Source of the DNA: Eutreptiella sp. 'Long Island Sound 2002'
Lineage: Eukaryota; Euglenozoa; Euglenophyceae; Eutreptiales; Eutreptiaceae
Length of the DNA stretch: 64,000 bases
Assembly: GCA_964036045.1 (NCBI GenBank)
Contig: CAXIWF010000207.1
Span: forward strand, 1-64,000
Reading direction: 5' to 3'
The translations under genes were made by a program, and so were the position numbers. Of this stretch, positions 56,701-64,000 are shown one piece after another (position 1 is the first letter of the stretch; each line of letters begins with the position of its first letter). Below the pieces are notes generated by a model, which had not been told where the DNA came from, did no database searches, and saw nothing but the letters and a program-made list of their open reading frames with translations.

Positions 56701-57010
56701 GAAGAAGGCTAACCTGAAGGTAAGTCAGATTCAGGGGCGGCTGAAAGCTGGTAAATGCCCATGGTGTGGAGGTGACAAACACACTGATGGTAAGCGATGC
56801 CCCAAGAGGCCGTCACAGAAATCTGACACAGGAACGCGCAGGCCAAAGCCACGAGCACAGGCTGACCCCAACAGTGACAGACGGAACAGAAAATGTGAAC
56901 ACTGTGGTAAGTCTGGACATTTCAAGGATAAATGTTGGGAATTGCATCCTGAACTGAAGCCTGCCGCAAACCCACAGGGTACAGGTAAAGGCAAGGGTAA
57001 AGACGAATAA
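53735..57010 (+). CDS. gag: Gag polyprotein with long coiled coil and three zinc knuckles
   Basis: 1091 codons, ATG to TAA. Structural protein that packages retrotransposon RNA. Residues ~60-600 are charged and heptad-like with many Leu/Glu/Lys (coiled coil). Residues ~740-940 form an aromatic-rich helical region (KRFITRPHWDGSWKTLHIYM onward) that fits a capsid-type domain. Three zinc knuckles close the protein: CPRCKGPHTLDKC at ~961 (C-X2-C-X3-H-X4-C), CPWCGGDKHTDGKRC at ~1008 (C-X2-C-X4-H-X5-C), and the canonical CEHCGKSGHFKDKC at ~1054. The tail is Gly/Lys-rich. Typical Ty3/Gypsy Gag is a few hundred residues, so this one is unusually long. The TAA at 57008-57010 is followed in frame by the protease ORF. 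Confidence 0.93.
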   Translation: MERMIMDCDGQVAPLQLVPHSESPSREQRNQHPRMEHAAWDFGSANRMERIRFVRPDGAAIEIVRAVRSSDSEGKIPQLEQYVQALGQTLSSLYEFNVQVDEYLGSLEGRIKTIVHEGDRLGLFAMETNNKVEKAMDHSVSVLCKLENVSREVNALRDHSKQVARDILSLHATIKNAHEKLDSHEQMLVDIPNTIQSEFQKYLRRQKILPTLENLQSSVGELSDRLTLQERRLPAIQQEVDALANLLQNEKHRSTQEITKLHSVLKDLQHEHTRLQGEIRRLGSEGPIGSPMPDLSRLVSECVQREMEEFRRQRFLHEDSLMKRVNSLEDEMRQIGCGSSPRLDESSLASIEDRVSVLEQKFELAVGERKFSLQTDLQSVETRLTRVLDQANEHEELKRRLGCLENELRCGVSPHPTFDSTLILRRLGDLEKNVSDLVTRKQLCGELDLLNDKLQLIQGIRHPVSDSGEGVLDPMGSFELAIQALKGEFLRLERAFKTLSLRVTQHGEAMRDEFSRFAPSNEVVRLDNKLERAIQTFRDQLKSIDSSFKVKVEKGSIDGVSSDSHVTMTVLRDCIDKAVAPLQEAMAEVMAVLADTEETESAAHNDEGVHGLSLIEDEDAHKGRTGDTSLYPGGAFSKRVPVHFHDSDESIFAKGDKLLKGGPIKKLVGMAMTSLQQRAKWEEDETPLDPPGEHTDSSSTELHAFFKSLEDEVSLKSAQTGAGKGRVHRIRGLLSGELDEQELKLMDDTTKKDIKRFITRPHWDGSWKTLHIYMRKWKFYMSYWGRFLSPVLKALTFISSLPDEYAELYLELMHELNWTYQDMYFELLDEARECADESFVEDEWEELTPSSGDYRSYRKWYLQWRVLLARVGECTASHAKKVYMRALTRCGFFDELLEEMVEAEIEALKEFTFEECNRWLIPKLLTQYRAQAVRGRYHKREVRGVGGAPRGGSAPPSSIVCPRCKGPHTLDKCWAEHPSLWPKWLKDGAKKANLKVSQIQGRLKAGKCPWCGGDKHTDGKRCPKRPSQKSDTGTRRPKPRAQADPNSDRRNRKCEHCGKSGHFKDKCWELHPELKPAANPQGTGKGKGKDE
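57008..57010 (+). promoter_or_regulatory. Gag stop codon, possible readthrough site
   Basis: TAA followed by GGGGGTCAGG. The same frame stays open for 398 codons to 58204 and encodes the protease, so Gag-protease fusion could arise by stop readthrough (the gag stop is also read through in gammaretroviruses). Independent initiation at the ATG at 57032 is the alternative. Confidence 0.5.
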
Positions 57011-57031
57011 GGGGGTCAGGCATCTCCTGGC

Positions 57032-58204
57032 ATGCCTGTAAATCCCCAAGTTCCAGGCGCAACAGGCCCCCAGTTGCCGGCGCCAGCCCTACGAGTGCTG
57101 AGTCGCACGCGAGTTAGGGCTCTGCCTCGTAGGAAACCTGATGTGAAGGTTGAATTGGTTTTGGGTGCACATGTTCAGTTTTTATTGGGTGGTGAGTTAC
57201 AACATCCCAGTTTGATTGACACTGGGGCCACTATATTTGCTGCAGCCCCACGGAAGTTTTTTCCGGCAGGGGTATTGGAGTTGGCGCGCACTCCACTGTC
57301 ACTGTCCACAGTGACGTCAGGGAGTATTGAAGGTGGGAAGTATGGAGCATGGAGTAATGTTCAAATGCCCATATGCAGTGAGGCTGGAGGGGAGTGGGTG
57401 ATGTGCCCACGCGTCTTCATTTATTGTGCAGAAGTTTCAGATGGTTTGATTTTTGGGTATCCCTTTTTGGAAGCCTTCAGGCTAATGGTGTGCCCGGTTT
57501 CTGCATGTCTCATGCCGCGGGAATGTGTCTCGGTGCATCCTGAACGGGTGCTGCTGAATCGGGGCACTGAGCAAGTTCCATTCAAAGGATTTGTGAAGAA
57601 CATACAATCCGTTGCTGATTTGTCAGGCAAGCTGGAGGCTCCAGTCTGTCTGAGCCATTCTGGCTGCATGCAGGGTTCTGCACCAGGGGGGGCAGGTCCA
57701 TCCTGTCTCTCGCGTGCCACTGCATGTGCATTTGTCCTCCTTTCCCTGTATTTTGCATTGTTACCACTCCTGTTTCGTGTGTTGGTTCACCAGGCACTCA
57801 GTGCTGAATCAACCGCGGAGAAGCAGGAGAATGTCAACGCATCCCAGACCAACTCAGGTACAGTTATGGTGTGCGTTTGTTCACCAAAATGTACATGTTA
57901 TCGTGAGTGCTCGAAACAGCACTTACAGCCTTCGTGGCATCCACCGCTGGAGGTGGGACGCAAAGGAATCCATACCGCTGCAGCCTGTGGGGTCTGTCCC
58001 TGTTCCAGGTGGAGAGCAAACTTTTCAGCTCAGGCAAGTCAGCTAGGATCCAGTGTACACGCGTCATCAACACGTAATTCAGTGACCCCTTCTCACCGGC
58101 CGGGTTCGTCAATCTGCCAGCATCATGAGTGGCTGTTACAGGTTGCCCTGGATGAGGTTGATGGACAGGGGGGGGTGAACTGGAGGTGCGTGCTTCTGAT
58201 TTGA
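57032..58204 (+). CDS. Retropepsin-like aspartic protease ORF
   Basis: 390 codons from ATG, in the gag frame. The protease cleaves the polyproteins. The active-site triad motif is LIDTGAT (DTG at residues 63-65), and the partner block is LIFGYPFLEAF (139-149), in place of the usual ILGxDFL. The proteolytic domain is about residues 35-160. Beyond it lie a hydrophobic stretch of ~22 residues (231-252, FVLLSLYFALLPLLF), a Cys-rich patch (VCVCSPKCTCYREC) and a low-complexity tail. The hydrophobic stretch looks membrane-like, unusual for a Gypsy protease. The ORF overlaps the pol frame, which is entered by an apparent -1 shift near 58168-58175. Confidence 0.85.
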   Translation: MPVNPQVPGATGPQLPAPALRVLSRTRVRALPRRKPDVKVELVLGAHVQFLLGGELQHPSLIDTGATIFAAAPRKFFPAGVLELARTPLSLSTVTSGSIEGGKYGAWSNVQMPICSEAGGEWVMCPRVFIYCAEVSDGLIFGYPFLEAFRLMVCPVSACLMPRECVSVHPERVLLNRGTEQVPFKGFVKNIQSVADLSGKLEAPVCLSHSGCMQGSAPGGAGPSCLSRATACAFVLLSLYFALLPLLFRVLVHQALSAESTAEKQENVNASQTNSGTVMVCVCSPKCTCYRECSKQHLQPSWHPPLEVGRKGIHTAAACGVCPCSRWRANFSAQASQLGSSVHASSTRNSVTPSHRPGSSICQHHEWLLQVALDEVDGQGGVNWRCVLLI

Positions 58205-61200
58205 AAATTATGAGGCTCTCTGAGCGGGCAGTACTTCCAACAAGGGGGACGCCTGGTGCAGCAGGACTTGATTTATCTGCTGCAGAATCATTGCCACCCA
58301 CTGAAAGATCTGGACAGGGCTTTGGAAGCACTGGAGTGGGTGCACATCCCTGCCGGTCTGGAGACAGACAATGTTGTAGTCACCAAGGGGGGTGTTGTTA
58401 TGCGTCCGTAGTGAGGGCATTAACTACTGACAAACTAGGCCCGCTACAGGACGTAGCCCTCCCTGATGATGAAGTCCCCTTTGAGGTATCTATGCCCACG
58501 TGTGTCAATGCTGTACCTGGGTATGACTCTGATTTCGAGTCCCAGGGTCTGTCTGACGTTGAGTCAGAAGGTTGCAATGAGCAGCCTGTTCCTGATTGTT
58601 TTGCGGGAGGCTGGGGGTACAACCGGGATAACGACCAGGACGTTGTTAACGGCGTCCACCCTGAACACCATACCCCTGACACATACATCCCCCCCAAAGG
58701 TTGTGAGCCGTCTGCAAGACATCAGGTTGACACTTTTCCTCACATGCGTAGGATGCGTCAGTTCTCCTTCTCACCGTTGCAGCGAAGACAGTCGAGAAAA
58801 ACTGCAGGGGTGATGTGGCGAAGGGGAAAGTACAGTCTCACACCATCTGTATTCTCGTCCATTGTGGAGTGGGCTGGGGAGTTACCAACAGTTGATGTAT
58901 TTGGTACAGCACAGACCAGGCAGAAGTCTGTTCGTAAATTCTGGGGCTCCAGACCTTTCGATAGGTCCTGGGCTGATCAGTTTGTATATGTCCATCCCCC
59001 ATTCGGTAAGTACCGTCAGGTGGTTGAGAAAATACTGATTGACCAGGCCAGAGGCTTGGCTATTGTGCCTGTTGCCAAAACAGAGTCCTGGTTTTGGGCA
59101 CTCGGTGAGATTGCAGTTGACTGGTGGGACCTACCCAGTGATTGGAAAATATTCCAGGACCCATCAGGTCGACAGTTTTCGCAGCGAGGAGCCTATACCA
59201 CTAGGGTATTGTTATTCGATGCCCATTCCAGCTCTGAGTATGCGTGGGGTGATACTGCGTCTGGGGTCGATGATGATGTGTCTCCTGCTGGGGAGCGCAC
59301 TGCCAGATTGCAATCTGTGTTTGTAGGTTCGCCGGGTAAGACTCCTATCAATATCCGGAACCGAACCATAAGATCTGTGATTGAGTCTGACATGGAACAT
59401 CCAGGCTGTGCCAGGTATCGTGAGTTATTAGAACAGGAATTTGCGGATGTTTTTCAGTTTAAAGCCATTAATCAGGAGGATCCTGATGATCTGCAGTTGC
59501 GAGGTGATTACGGTGTTTGTCATATCGAGCTCGTTGAAGGTGCCACACCAAAGGCGGTCACGCCGTATAGGTGTGTAGGAGTTCGGGCTGCGGCTTTTAA
59601 AGCCCTGATTGAAAAGTTTAAGGGGCGTGGCATGTTGCGTACAGCCATGGAAAAAAATCCGCAGTGGGTGTCAAGGGCATTTGTAGTTCCTAAGCCGGGG
59701 GGAAAGTGGCGGTTAGTCATAGACTACCGTCACCTTAACTCCCAAATTAAGGATCTGCATTTCCCCCTGCCCAATATTGAGGATCGTCTGGTGGAGGAGG
59801 GGAAAAATGTCCTGTGGACAATTTTTGATTTGGAAGATGGCTTCCATCAAATGCCACTTTCTGAAGAGTCAAAGAAGCTTACAGCTTTTATGACTCCTTG
59901 GGGGGTATTTGAATGGGAGGTTCTTCCCATGGGGCTTAAGACTGCTCCGGCAGCGTATCAGAGAATGGTAGACTGGTGCCTATCCCAAGATCCAGATATC
60001 AGGGCTCGTCCCTATATTGATGATATTCTGGAGGGGACCAGAGGTAATGAACAGGGTCAAATTGACGGCTCAGTTCTGCACAACCATTATGAGTCGCTCC
60101 GAAAAATTTTCACGTGCCTTCGTAAATACAAGCTCACTGTTAAACGTGACAAGTGTCATATGTTTATGACACGTGTTAAGTTTTGTGGCCATGTTTTGGA
60201 GGCCGGAACCCGAAGAGCAGCCCCCAGTAAAACGGAACCCATTGACCGATGGTCATGGGAACACATCCGAACCCCCACCCAGATGAAGGCCTTTTTGGGC
60301 CTCACTCAGTGGTATTCCATCTACATGCCCAATTATTCACATCACGCAGCCATCCTGAGTGATGCGCTTGCGGGCATGGAGAGTAACACTAGGGCAACTA
60401 AGCGTAAGGTCCAGCACAGGAAAATAAAGTGGACAGAGGAGATGAAGGAGGCTTTCAAAGCCATCAAGCTTCTCATGCGTGATTCTGCAGTATTGCAGAT
60501 CCCTGATCCCGCAAAAGAATTTCTGATTCGCACAGATGCATCCAAATATGCAGTTGGTGCATCCCTGGAGCAGGCGGATGCGAATGGTGACTATCGTCCA
60601 GTTGCCTTTTTCAGCCGCAAGCTCCAGGGCAGGGACAATCTTGGCCAGCGAGCGTGGTCTACTAGAGAAAAGGAGACCTACGCACTGATAGGGGCCTTGC
60701 AGAAATTCAGGGCATGGATTCAGTCCACGGTATTGGTGCGGTGTCTCACTGACCACCAGGCACTGATTTCCTGGTTCCGTGAGGATCTGGGTACGATCAG
60801 TGGCCCGGTGGGCAGGAGAGGGCGCTGGCACGAATTTTTGTCCCAGTTTAAAATACTGGTTGAGTATACTCCTGGTAAGGGACATATAGTGCCAGACACG
60901 CTTAGCCGCTGGGCTTACCCAGCGTGTGAACATGCAGGGGATTCCACAATGCAGGGTTCTGTAGAGGATGCGGCGGGAGTCGCAGCGGATGAGCAGGCAT
61001 CACGTCAGTGGGAGGACCAGCAGTTAGCTGCAGATGTTTTACGTCGCCTGAGGGAGGAGAGGGCAGAACTGGGACGATTGCGCTCAGTTCGTGCCTCTTT
61101 CGAGTCGTATCAGGCAGGACAGACTGAATGTGCTGCCAGAGACCTGTCCTCCGTTGAAGAGAGATTACGGAAAATGTTTTCTGAACTTGTCCCCGATGAC

Positions 61201-62967
61201 GATACAGTAATGGATAAAGGGAATGTACGTGCACAGGGTGTTTTGCGACGCATGCAGCATCAGCACTGGGGTTTACAGGCAGCCTGTTGGCCGGCCAGAA
61301 TTAGTGGTGTGTCCACCAGATCAACGACCCGAGAGAACGGAATCAGTTCTGAGGCTGCAGGTGAAGCTCAGGAGGTGTCAGGTGGACACATGCGATTGCC
61401 TCAGCAAGCTGCAGGTGATGCTGAACAAGCTGTGCATGTGTCTCAGATTCCCCAAACTTCCGGTGATACTTCTGTCCTTTTCGCAGATTGGACAGAAGCA
61501 TATAAGGCAGACGAACATCTGAAGGAGCTGTACGAATATCTCAGTGCAGGTAATTCACGCGCAGGTATTGGGTTGTATCGTGGAAAAATTAGGAAAAATG
61601 GGAAGATCTTGGTGCCCACCAGCCTGGTGGACATGGTTGTCAAGGCGATGCACAGCTTTGCGCATCCAGGGGTCAGTAAATTAAAGGAGCTTTGTCTCCG
61701 GAAGTTCGCGTTCCCTGAAGTCCTGGACGCTCACGTTCAGGCGCTTATTGCTGGCTGTGCCACCTGTGCAACGTGCAAAGCACGCAATCATCCCTCTCCA
61801 GATACCATGGAACACTACCCAATACCGGAGTACCCCTTCTCATCATTAGCTATGGATTTTACCAAGTTACCGCTAGTCTCTGTAGGTGATGAGAAGTTTG
61901 ATTATGCCTTTGTTATTGTCGACCGATTAACAGGATACACCATGGCTATTCCATGTTTGGAAAAGGGCCTGAATGCTGAAAAGGCGGCTTCACTGTTTTT
62001 GGAGAAATGTGTTTTCTTTACAGGATTGCCGCATGAAATTATGTCCGACAATGACAAAGTCATTTCAAAAGACTTTTTCGAAACCCTCTGTGCTCTGAGT
62101 GGAATTGAGCAGCACAAGGGTGTCATTTACCGCCCTCAGTCCAATGGCAGGGCTGAAGTGGCTGTTAAACTGGTGGTCAACAGTTTACGGCGGTATCTGG
62201 CGGATCGGAAGGGTAATTGGGTGCATGCATTGCCTTTGGCATTGTGGAGCCTCAATGACCTCCCGGGGGTGGTGTTCCCCTACTCCCCCCATAGGTTAGT
62301 CTTTGGGAGGGACCCGGTGGGGTTTGGGGATTGCCCCCCCTATGAGGTTGAGGAGGGTCACGAAGATGCACTGGAGTTTTTTGACCGGGTCAGCAAGGAA
62401 CGCCAGTTGGTTCAACAGCGGCTGACCAAAATTCATGAGCGAGAGAAGCGAGCTTGGTTGAAAAAACATCCACAGTTACAGCTGCAGGTTGGTGATCGTG
62501 TGTGGGTCAGGTTTTTGCCCAATGAAGCTGGTGTTCACAAGCTTCACAGGTTGTGGTTCGGACCCTGTGAGGTGCTGCAGTGCCTCAGTGAAACACGTTT
62601 TCTGATTTCCACACCCAAGGGTGAGCAGATCTTGCCTGCCACGAGACTGAAGCCCTACGTGTCCCCTTTTAAAGGACAGCCCGTGCCGTTTCATTATTTT
62701 GTAGATGGTGACAAAGTGCCTCAGGATGATACATACACTGTTGAGGCTGTGAAGGGCTGTATATGGCAGGGTTCAGGGCGAAACCGGAAGCGCAAGTGGA
62801 AGGTGAAGTGGCGTGGACATGAGGAAGAAACTTGGGAGACACAGGATAAGTTTGTGGGACATGTTAATGATGTGTGGGTCAAATATAACAGGGATCATGG
62901 CATCAATATCTCTGTTAATGATTTGATTCGAACCATACAATGTGTGCCCCTGTGTTTGCTGCTGTGA
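58162..62967 (+). CDS. pol: Pol polyprotein: dUTPase remnant, MTase-like, RT, RNase H, integrase, chromodomain
   Basis: Numbering is from the GTG at 58186 (1593 codons; the frame is open from 58162). dUTPase motif 1 PTRGTPGAAGLDLSAA is at 18-33 and motif 5-like RSGQGFGSTG at 41-50, with the middle missing. A methyltransferase-like region has DVF (237-239) and HPPF (270-273). RT: D548 in FDLEDGFHQ and YIDD at 610-613. RNase H: D784 (TDAS), E830, D856 (TDHQ). Integrase zinc site: H1156, H1160, C1191, C1194. Integrase core: D1224, D1288, E1324, with D-35-E spacing. Chromodomain: about 1516-1560 (RKWKVKWRGHEEETWE). These copy the RNA and integrate the DNA; the chromodomain likely reads chromatin marks. 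No internal stop. It probably acts after fusion to protease by the -1 shift. Confidence 0.95.
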   Translation, partial: WTGGGELEVRASDLKIMRLSERAVLPTRGTPGAAGLDLSAAESLPPTERSGQGFGSTGVGAHPCRSGDRQCCSHQGGCCYASVVRALTTDKLGPLQDVALPDDEVPFEVSMPTCVNAVPGYDSDFESQGLSDVESEGCNEQPVPDCFAGGWGYNRDNDQDVVNGVHPEHHTPDTYIPPKGCEPSARHQVDTFPHMRRMRQFSFSPLQRRQSRKTAGVMWRRGKYSLTPSVFSSIVEWAGELPTVDVFGTAQTRQKSVRKFWGSRPFDRSWADQFVYVHPPFGKYRQVVEKILIDQARGLAIVPVAKTESWFWALGEIAVDWWDLPSDWKIFQDPSGRQFSQRGAYTTRVLLFDAHSSSEYAWGDTASGVDDDVSPAGERTARLQSVFVGSPGKTPINIRNRTIRSVIESDMEHPGCARYRELLEQEFADVFQFKAINQEDPDDLQLRGDYGVCHIELVEGATPKAVTPYRCVGVRAAAFKALIEKFKGRGMLRTAMEKNPQWVSRAFVVPKPGGKWRLVIDYRHLNSQIKDLHFPLPNIEDRLVEEGKNVLWTIFDLEDGFHQMPLSEESKKLTAFMTPWGVFEWEVLPMGLKTAPAAYQRMVDWCLSQDPDIRARPYIDDILEGTRGNEQGQIDGSVLHNHYESLRKIFTCLRKYKLTVKRDKCHMFMTRVKFCGHVLEAGTRRAAPSKTEPIDRWSWEHIRTPTQMKAFLGLTQWYSIYMPNYSHHAAILSDALAGMESNTRATKRKVQHRKIKWTEEMKEAFKAIKLLMRDSAVLQIPDPAKEFLIRTDASKYAVGASLEQADANGDYRPVAFFSRKLQGRDNLGQRAWSTREKETYALIGALQKFRAWIQSTVLVRCLTDHQALISWFREDLGTISGPVGRRGRWHEFLSQFKILVEYTPGKGHIVPDTLSRWAYPACEHAGDSTMQGSVEDAAGVAADEQASRQWEDQQLAADVLRRLREERAELGRLRSVRASFESYQAGQTECAARDLSSVEERLRKMFSELVPDDDTVMDKGNVRAQGVLRRMQHQHWGLQAACWPARISGVSTRSTTRENGISSEAAGEAQEVSGGHMRLPQQAAGDAEQAVHVSQIPQTSGDTSVLFADWTEAYKADEHLKELYEYLSAGNSRAGIGLYRGKIRKNGKILVPTSLVDMVVKAMHSFAHPGVSKLKELCLRKFAFPEVLDAHVQALIAGCATCATCKARNHPSPDTMEHYPIPEYPFSSLAMDFTKLPLVSVGDEKFDYAFVIVDRLTGYTMAIPCLEKGLNAEKAASLFLEKCVFFTGLPHEIMSDNDKVISKDFFETLCALSGIEQHKGVIYRPQSNGRAEVAVKLVVNSLRRYLADRKGNWVHALPLALWSLNDLPGVVFPYSPHRLVFGRDPVGFGDCPPYEVEEGHEDALEFFDRVSKERQLVQQRLTKIHEREKRAWLKKHPQLQLQVGDRVWVRFLPNEAGVHKLHRLWFGPCEVLQCLSETRFLISTPKGEQILPATRLKPYVSPFKGQPVPFHYFVDGDKVPQDDTYTVEAVKGCIWQGSGRNRKRKWKVKWRGHEEETWETQDKFVGHVNDVWVKYNRDHGINISVNDLIRTIQCVPLCLLL
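58168..58175 (+). promoter_or_regulatory. Candidate -1 frameshift site (G8)
   Basis: A run of eight G inside the overlap of the protease and pol frames. In the protease frame it is read cag-ggg-ggg-gtg. A one-base backward slip on GGGGGGG gives ggg-ggt-gaa and enters the pol frame just upstream of the dUTPase motif. The pol frame has a TGA at 58159-58161, and its first ATG (58210) falls inside the dUTPase strand, which favours frameshifting over independent initiation. Confidence 0.6.
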
Positions 62968-63379
62968 TGGTGTTTTCTCAATTCTCACTTCCTTGTGTTT
63001 TCAGGATCGATTTCAGTTTAAGAAGATGAACCAGAAGCAGAACTTCATTAATTTCTCACGTCCTGAGTTCTGCATGGCAGGGCCTGGCCAGATTTGTCAT
63101 GGATCATTTGTGTCTGCTATCTTTTGCCTGATTTTCTCTATGTTTGCATGATTTTGGTTGTCCTGATCCAGGGTTCCCCTTCTGAGATTTGCAGAGACTG
63201 AAATATGCAGATAGGTATGACATTTTGTTGCACGCTGTAAGACATCTTGCGGCGTACTGTGATGTACTGCATTGTATTTGTATTGAGCCCATTTCTGCTG
63301 CCTGTGTGTTTTCTGCACACCAGACTGCCCAATTATCGTCAGTCACCCCAGATTTGAATTTCCTGGGATTGCCTAGCCT
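62968..63379. other. 3' untranslated region of the Ty3/Gypsy element
   Basis: About 410 bp between the pol stop (TGA, 62965-62967) and the polypurine tract. Only short chance frames; no envelope-like gene. Confidence 0.7.
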
Positions 63380-63389
63380 AGGAGGGGGG
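63380..63389 (+). promoter_or_regulatory. Polypurine tract of the Ty3/Gypsy element
   Basis: AGGAGGGGGG immediately before the 3' LTR, the plus-strand primer for reverse transcription. Confidence 0.85.
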
Positions 63390-63608
63390 TGCAGCAGGTC
63401 TGGTCACGTGTGCAGATGGAGAGGATCCTAATCTGTTGCGATTATTTCAGTTTGCACAGACGATTGTGCCTTTTGCTATGATGCTCAATCGGGATTGTGT
63501 TGCAGTCCATGATTATTGATTTATTCTCTTGCACAGGCTCCTGTTATCACTTTCTGATGAAAATGCAGTACAAATCCAGCTTTGATGCTCTGCAGTGATT
63601 GTCGTGCA
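63390..63608 (+). repeat. 3' LTR of the Ty3/Gypsy element
   Basis: 219 bp, identical by eye to the 5' LTR at 53321-53539, which implies a very young insertion. Confidence 0.92.
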
Positions 63609-64000
63609 AAGGGCGCAAAAGAGGGCACAAATGCTACATCACCCCTGCATTCTCGGGGGTCCCACAACGCCAAGCGCGGGGAACAAAATCACAAGTGGCT
63701 ACCGCAACCCTGCCTTCTCACGGGCCCAAATGAGGGTGGAAGTGCTACATCACCCCTGCATTCTTGGGGGTCCCACAACTCCAAGCGCGGGGAACAAAAT
63801 CAGAAGTGGCTACCTCACCCCTATCTTCTGGGAGGCCCAAAAGAGGGCAGAAATGCTACATCACCCCTGCATTCTCGGGGGTCCCCAAGGCCTAGCGCGG
63901 GGAACAAAATCAGAAGTGGCTACCTCAATTCTGCCTTCTAAGGGGCCCAAAAGAGGGCTGAAATGCTACATCACCCCTGCATTCTCGGGGGTCCCCAACG
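63609..64000. repeat. ~110-bp satellite, block 4 (with target duplication at its start)
   Basis: It begins with AAGGG (63609-63613), the second half of the Ty3/Gypsy target duplication, then cgcaaaagagggcac, and continues as regular satellite units to the window edge. Confidence 0.92.

Larger units (their letters stand above)
53321..63608 (+). mobile_element. Full-length Ty3/Gypsy chromovirus-like retrotransposon, 10288 bp
   Basis: Identical 219-bp LTRs (53321-53539, 63390-63608) start and end with TGCA. A 5-bp duplication AAGGG flanks the element (53316-53320, 63609-63613); joining the flanks restores the satellite text ccttctcaagggcgcaaaag seen near 45484. Contents in order: primer-binding site, gag, protease ORF, pol (dUTPase remnant, methyltransferase-like region, RT, RNase H, integrase, chromodomain), polypurine tract. 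RT before integrase plus a C-terminal chromodomain place it with Metaviridae chromoviruses. Intact frames and identical LTRs suggest a recent, possibly active copy. Insertion in satellite fits chromodomain-guided targeting to heterochromatin, which is inference. Confidence 0.95.

Overview
This window reads as nuclear DNA of a eukaryote, probably an alga or other protist with a large repeat-rich genome. Reasons: a chromodomain Ty3/Gypsy LTR retrotransposon, a LINE-type reverse transcriptase relic, several large minisatellite and satellite arrays, long homopolymer C and G runs, microsatellites, and no operons, ribosome-binding sites or densely packed genes. I cannot name the species. No tRNA, rRNA or CRISPR locus was seen. 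Nearly all very long open frames here are by-products of tandem repeats whose unit has no stop codon; the genes I trust are those of the retrotransposon.

Layout: 1-16107 is a 34-bp minisatellite that runs off the left edge. 16108-22200 is mostly non-coding DNA full of poly-C and poly-G runs, and contains two candidate inverted-repeat elements (17147-17601 and 20914-22087); the second holds a 20-bp minisatellite and a small Lys/Pro-rich ORF. 22200-31490 mixes short gene-like fragments with two blocks of another 20-bp minisatellite (24410-25312, 26409-27597) around a Pro/Ser-rich coding-like segment broken by one stop. 31495-39727 carries two arrays of a 57-bp CAG/CTG-rich repeat that could encode a 19-residue Gln-rich helical repeat on the minus strand. 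39.8-42.3 kb is largely unique, with a GT microsatellite and a perfect 25-bp hairpin.

From 42.3 kb to the right edge the backbone is a ~110-bp satellite with a ~1647-bp higher-order period. Three mobile elements sit in it: a 772-bp element with poly-C/poly-G-tipped inverted repeats and a TAC(C) target duplication (42362-43133), a 2779-bp LTR element with identical 245-bp LTRs and no recognisable pol (49119-51897), and a full-length 10288-bp Ty3/Gypsy chromovirus-like element with identical 219-bp LTRs and a 5-bp target duplication (53321-63608). A degraded LINE RT fragment (about 44640-45010, minus) lies between satellite blocks.

The Gypsy element looks intact and recent. Its gag (long coiled coil, capsid-like region, three zinc knuckles) is followed in the same frame, past one TAA, by a protease ORF. 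The pol frame (dUTPase remnant, methyltransferase-like region, RT, RNase H, integrase, chromodomain) is reached by an apparent -1 shift on a run of eight G. The dUTPase keeps motif 1 joined almost directly to motif 5. The most novel-looking signal is the family of poly-C/poly-G-capped inverted-repeat elements, two of which carry members of the same short Lys/Pro/Ala-rich gene family.
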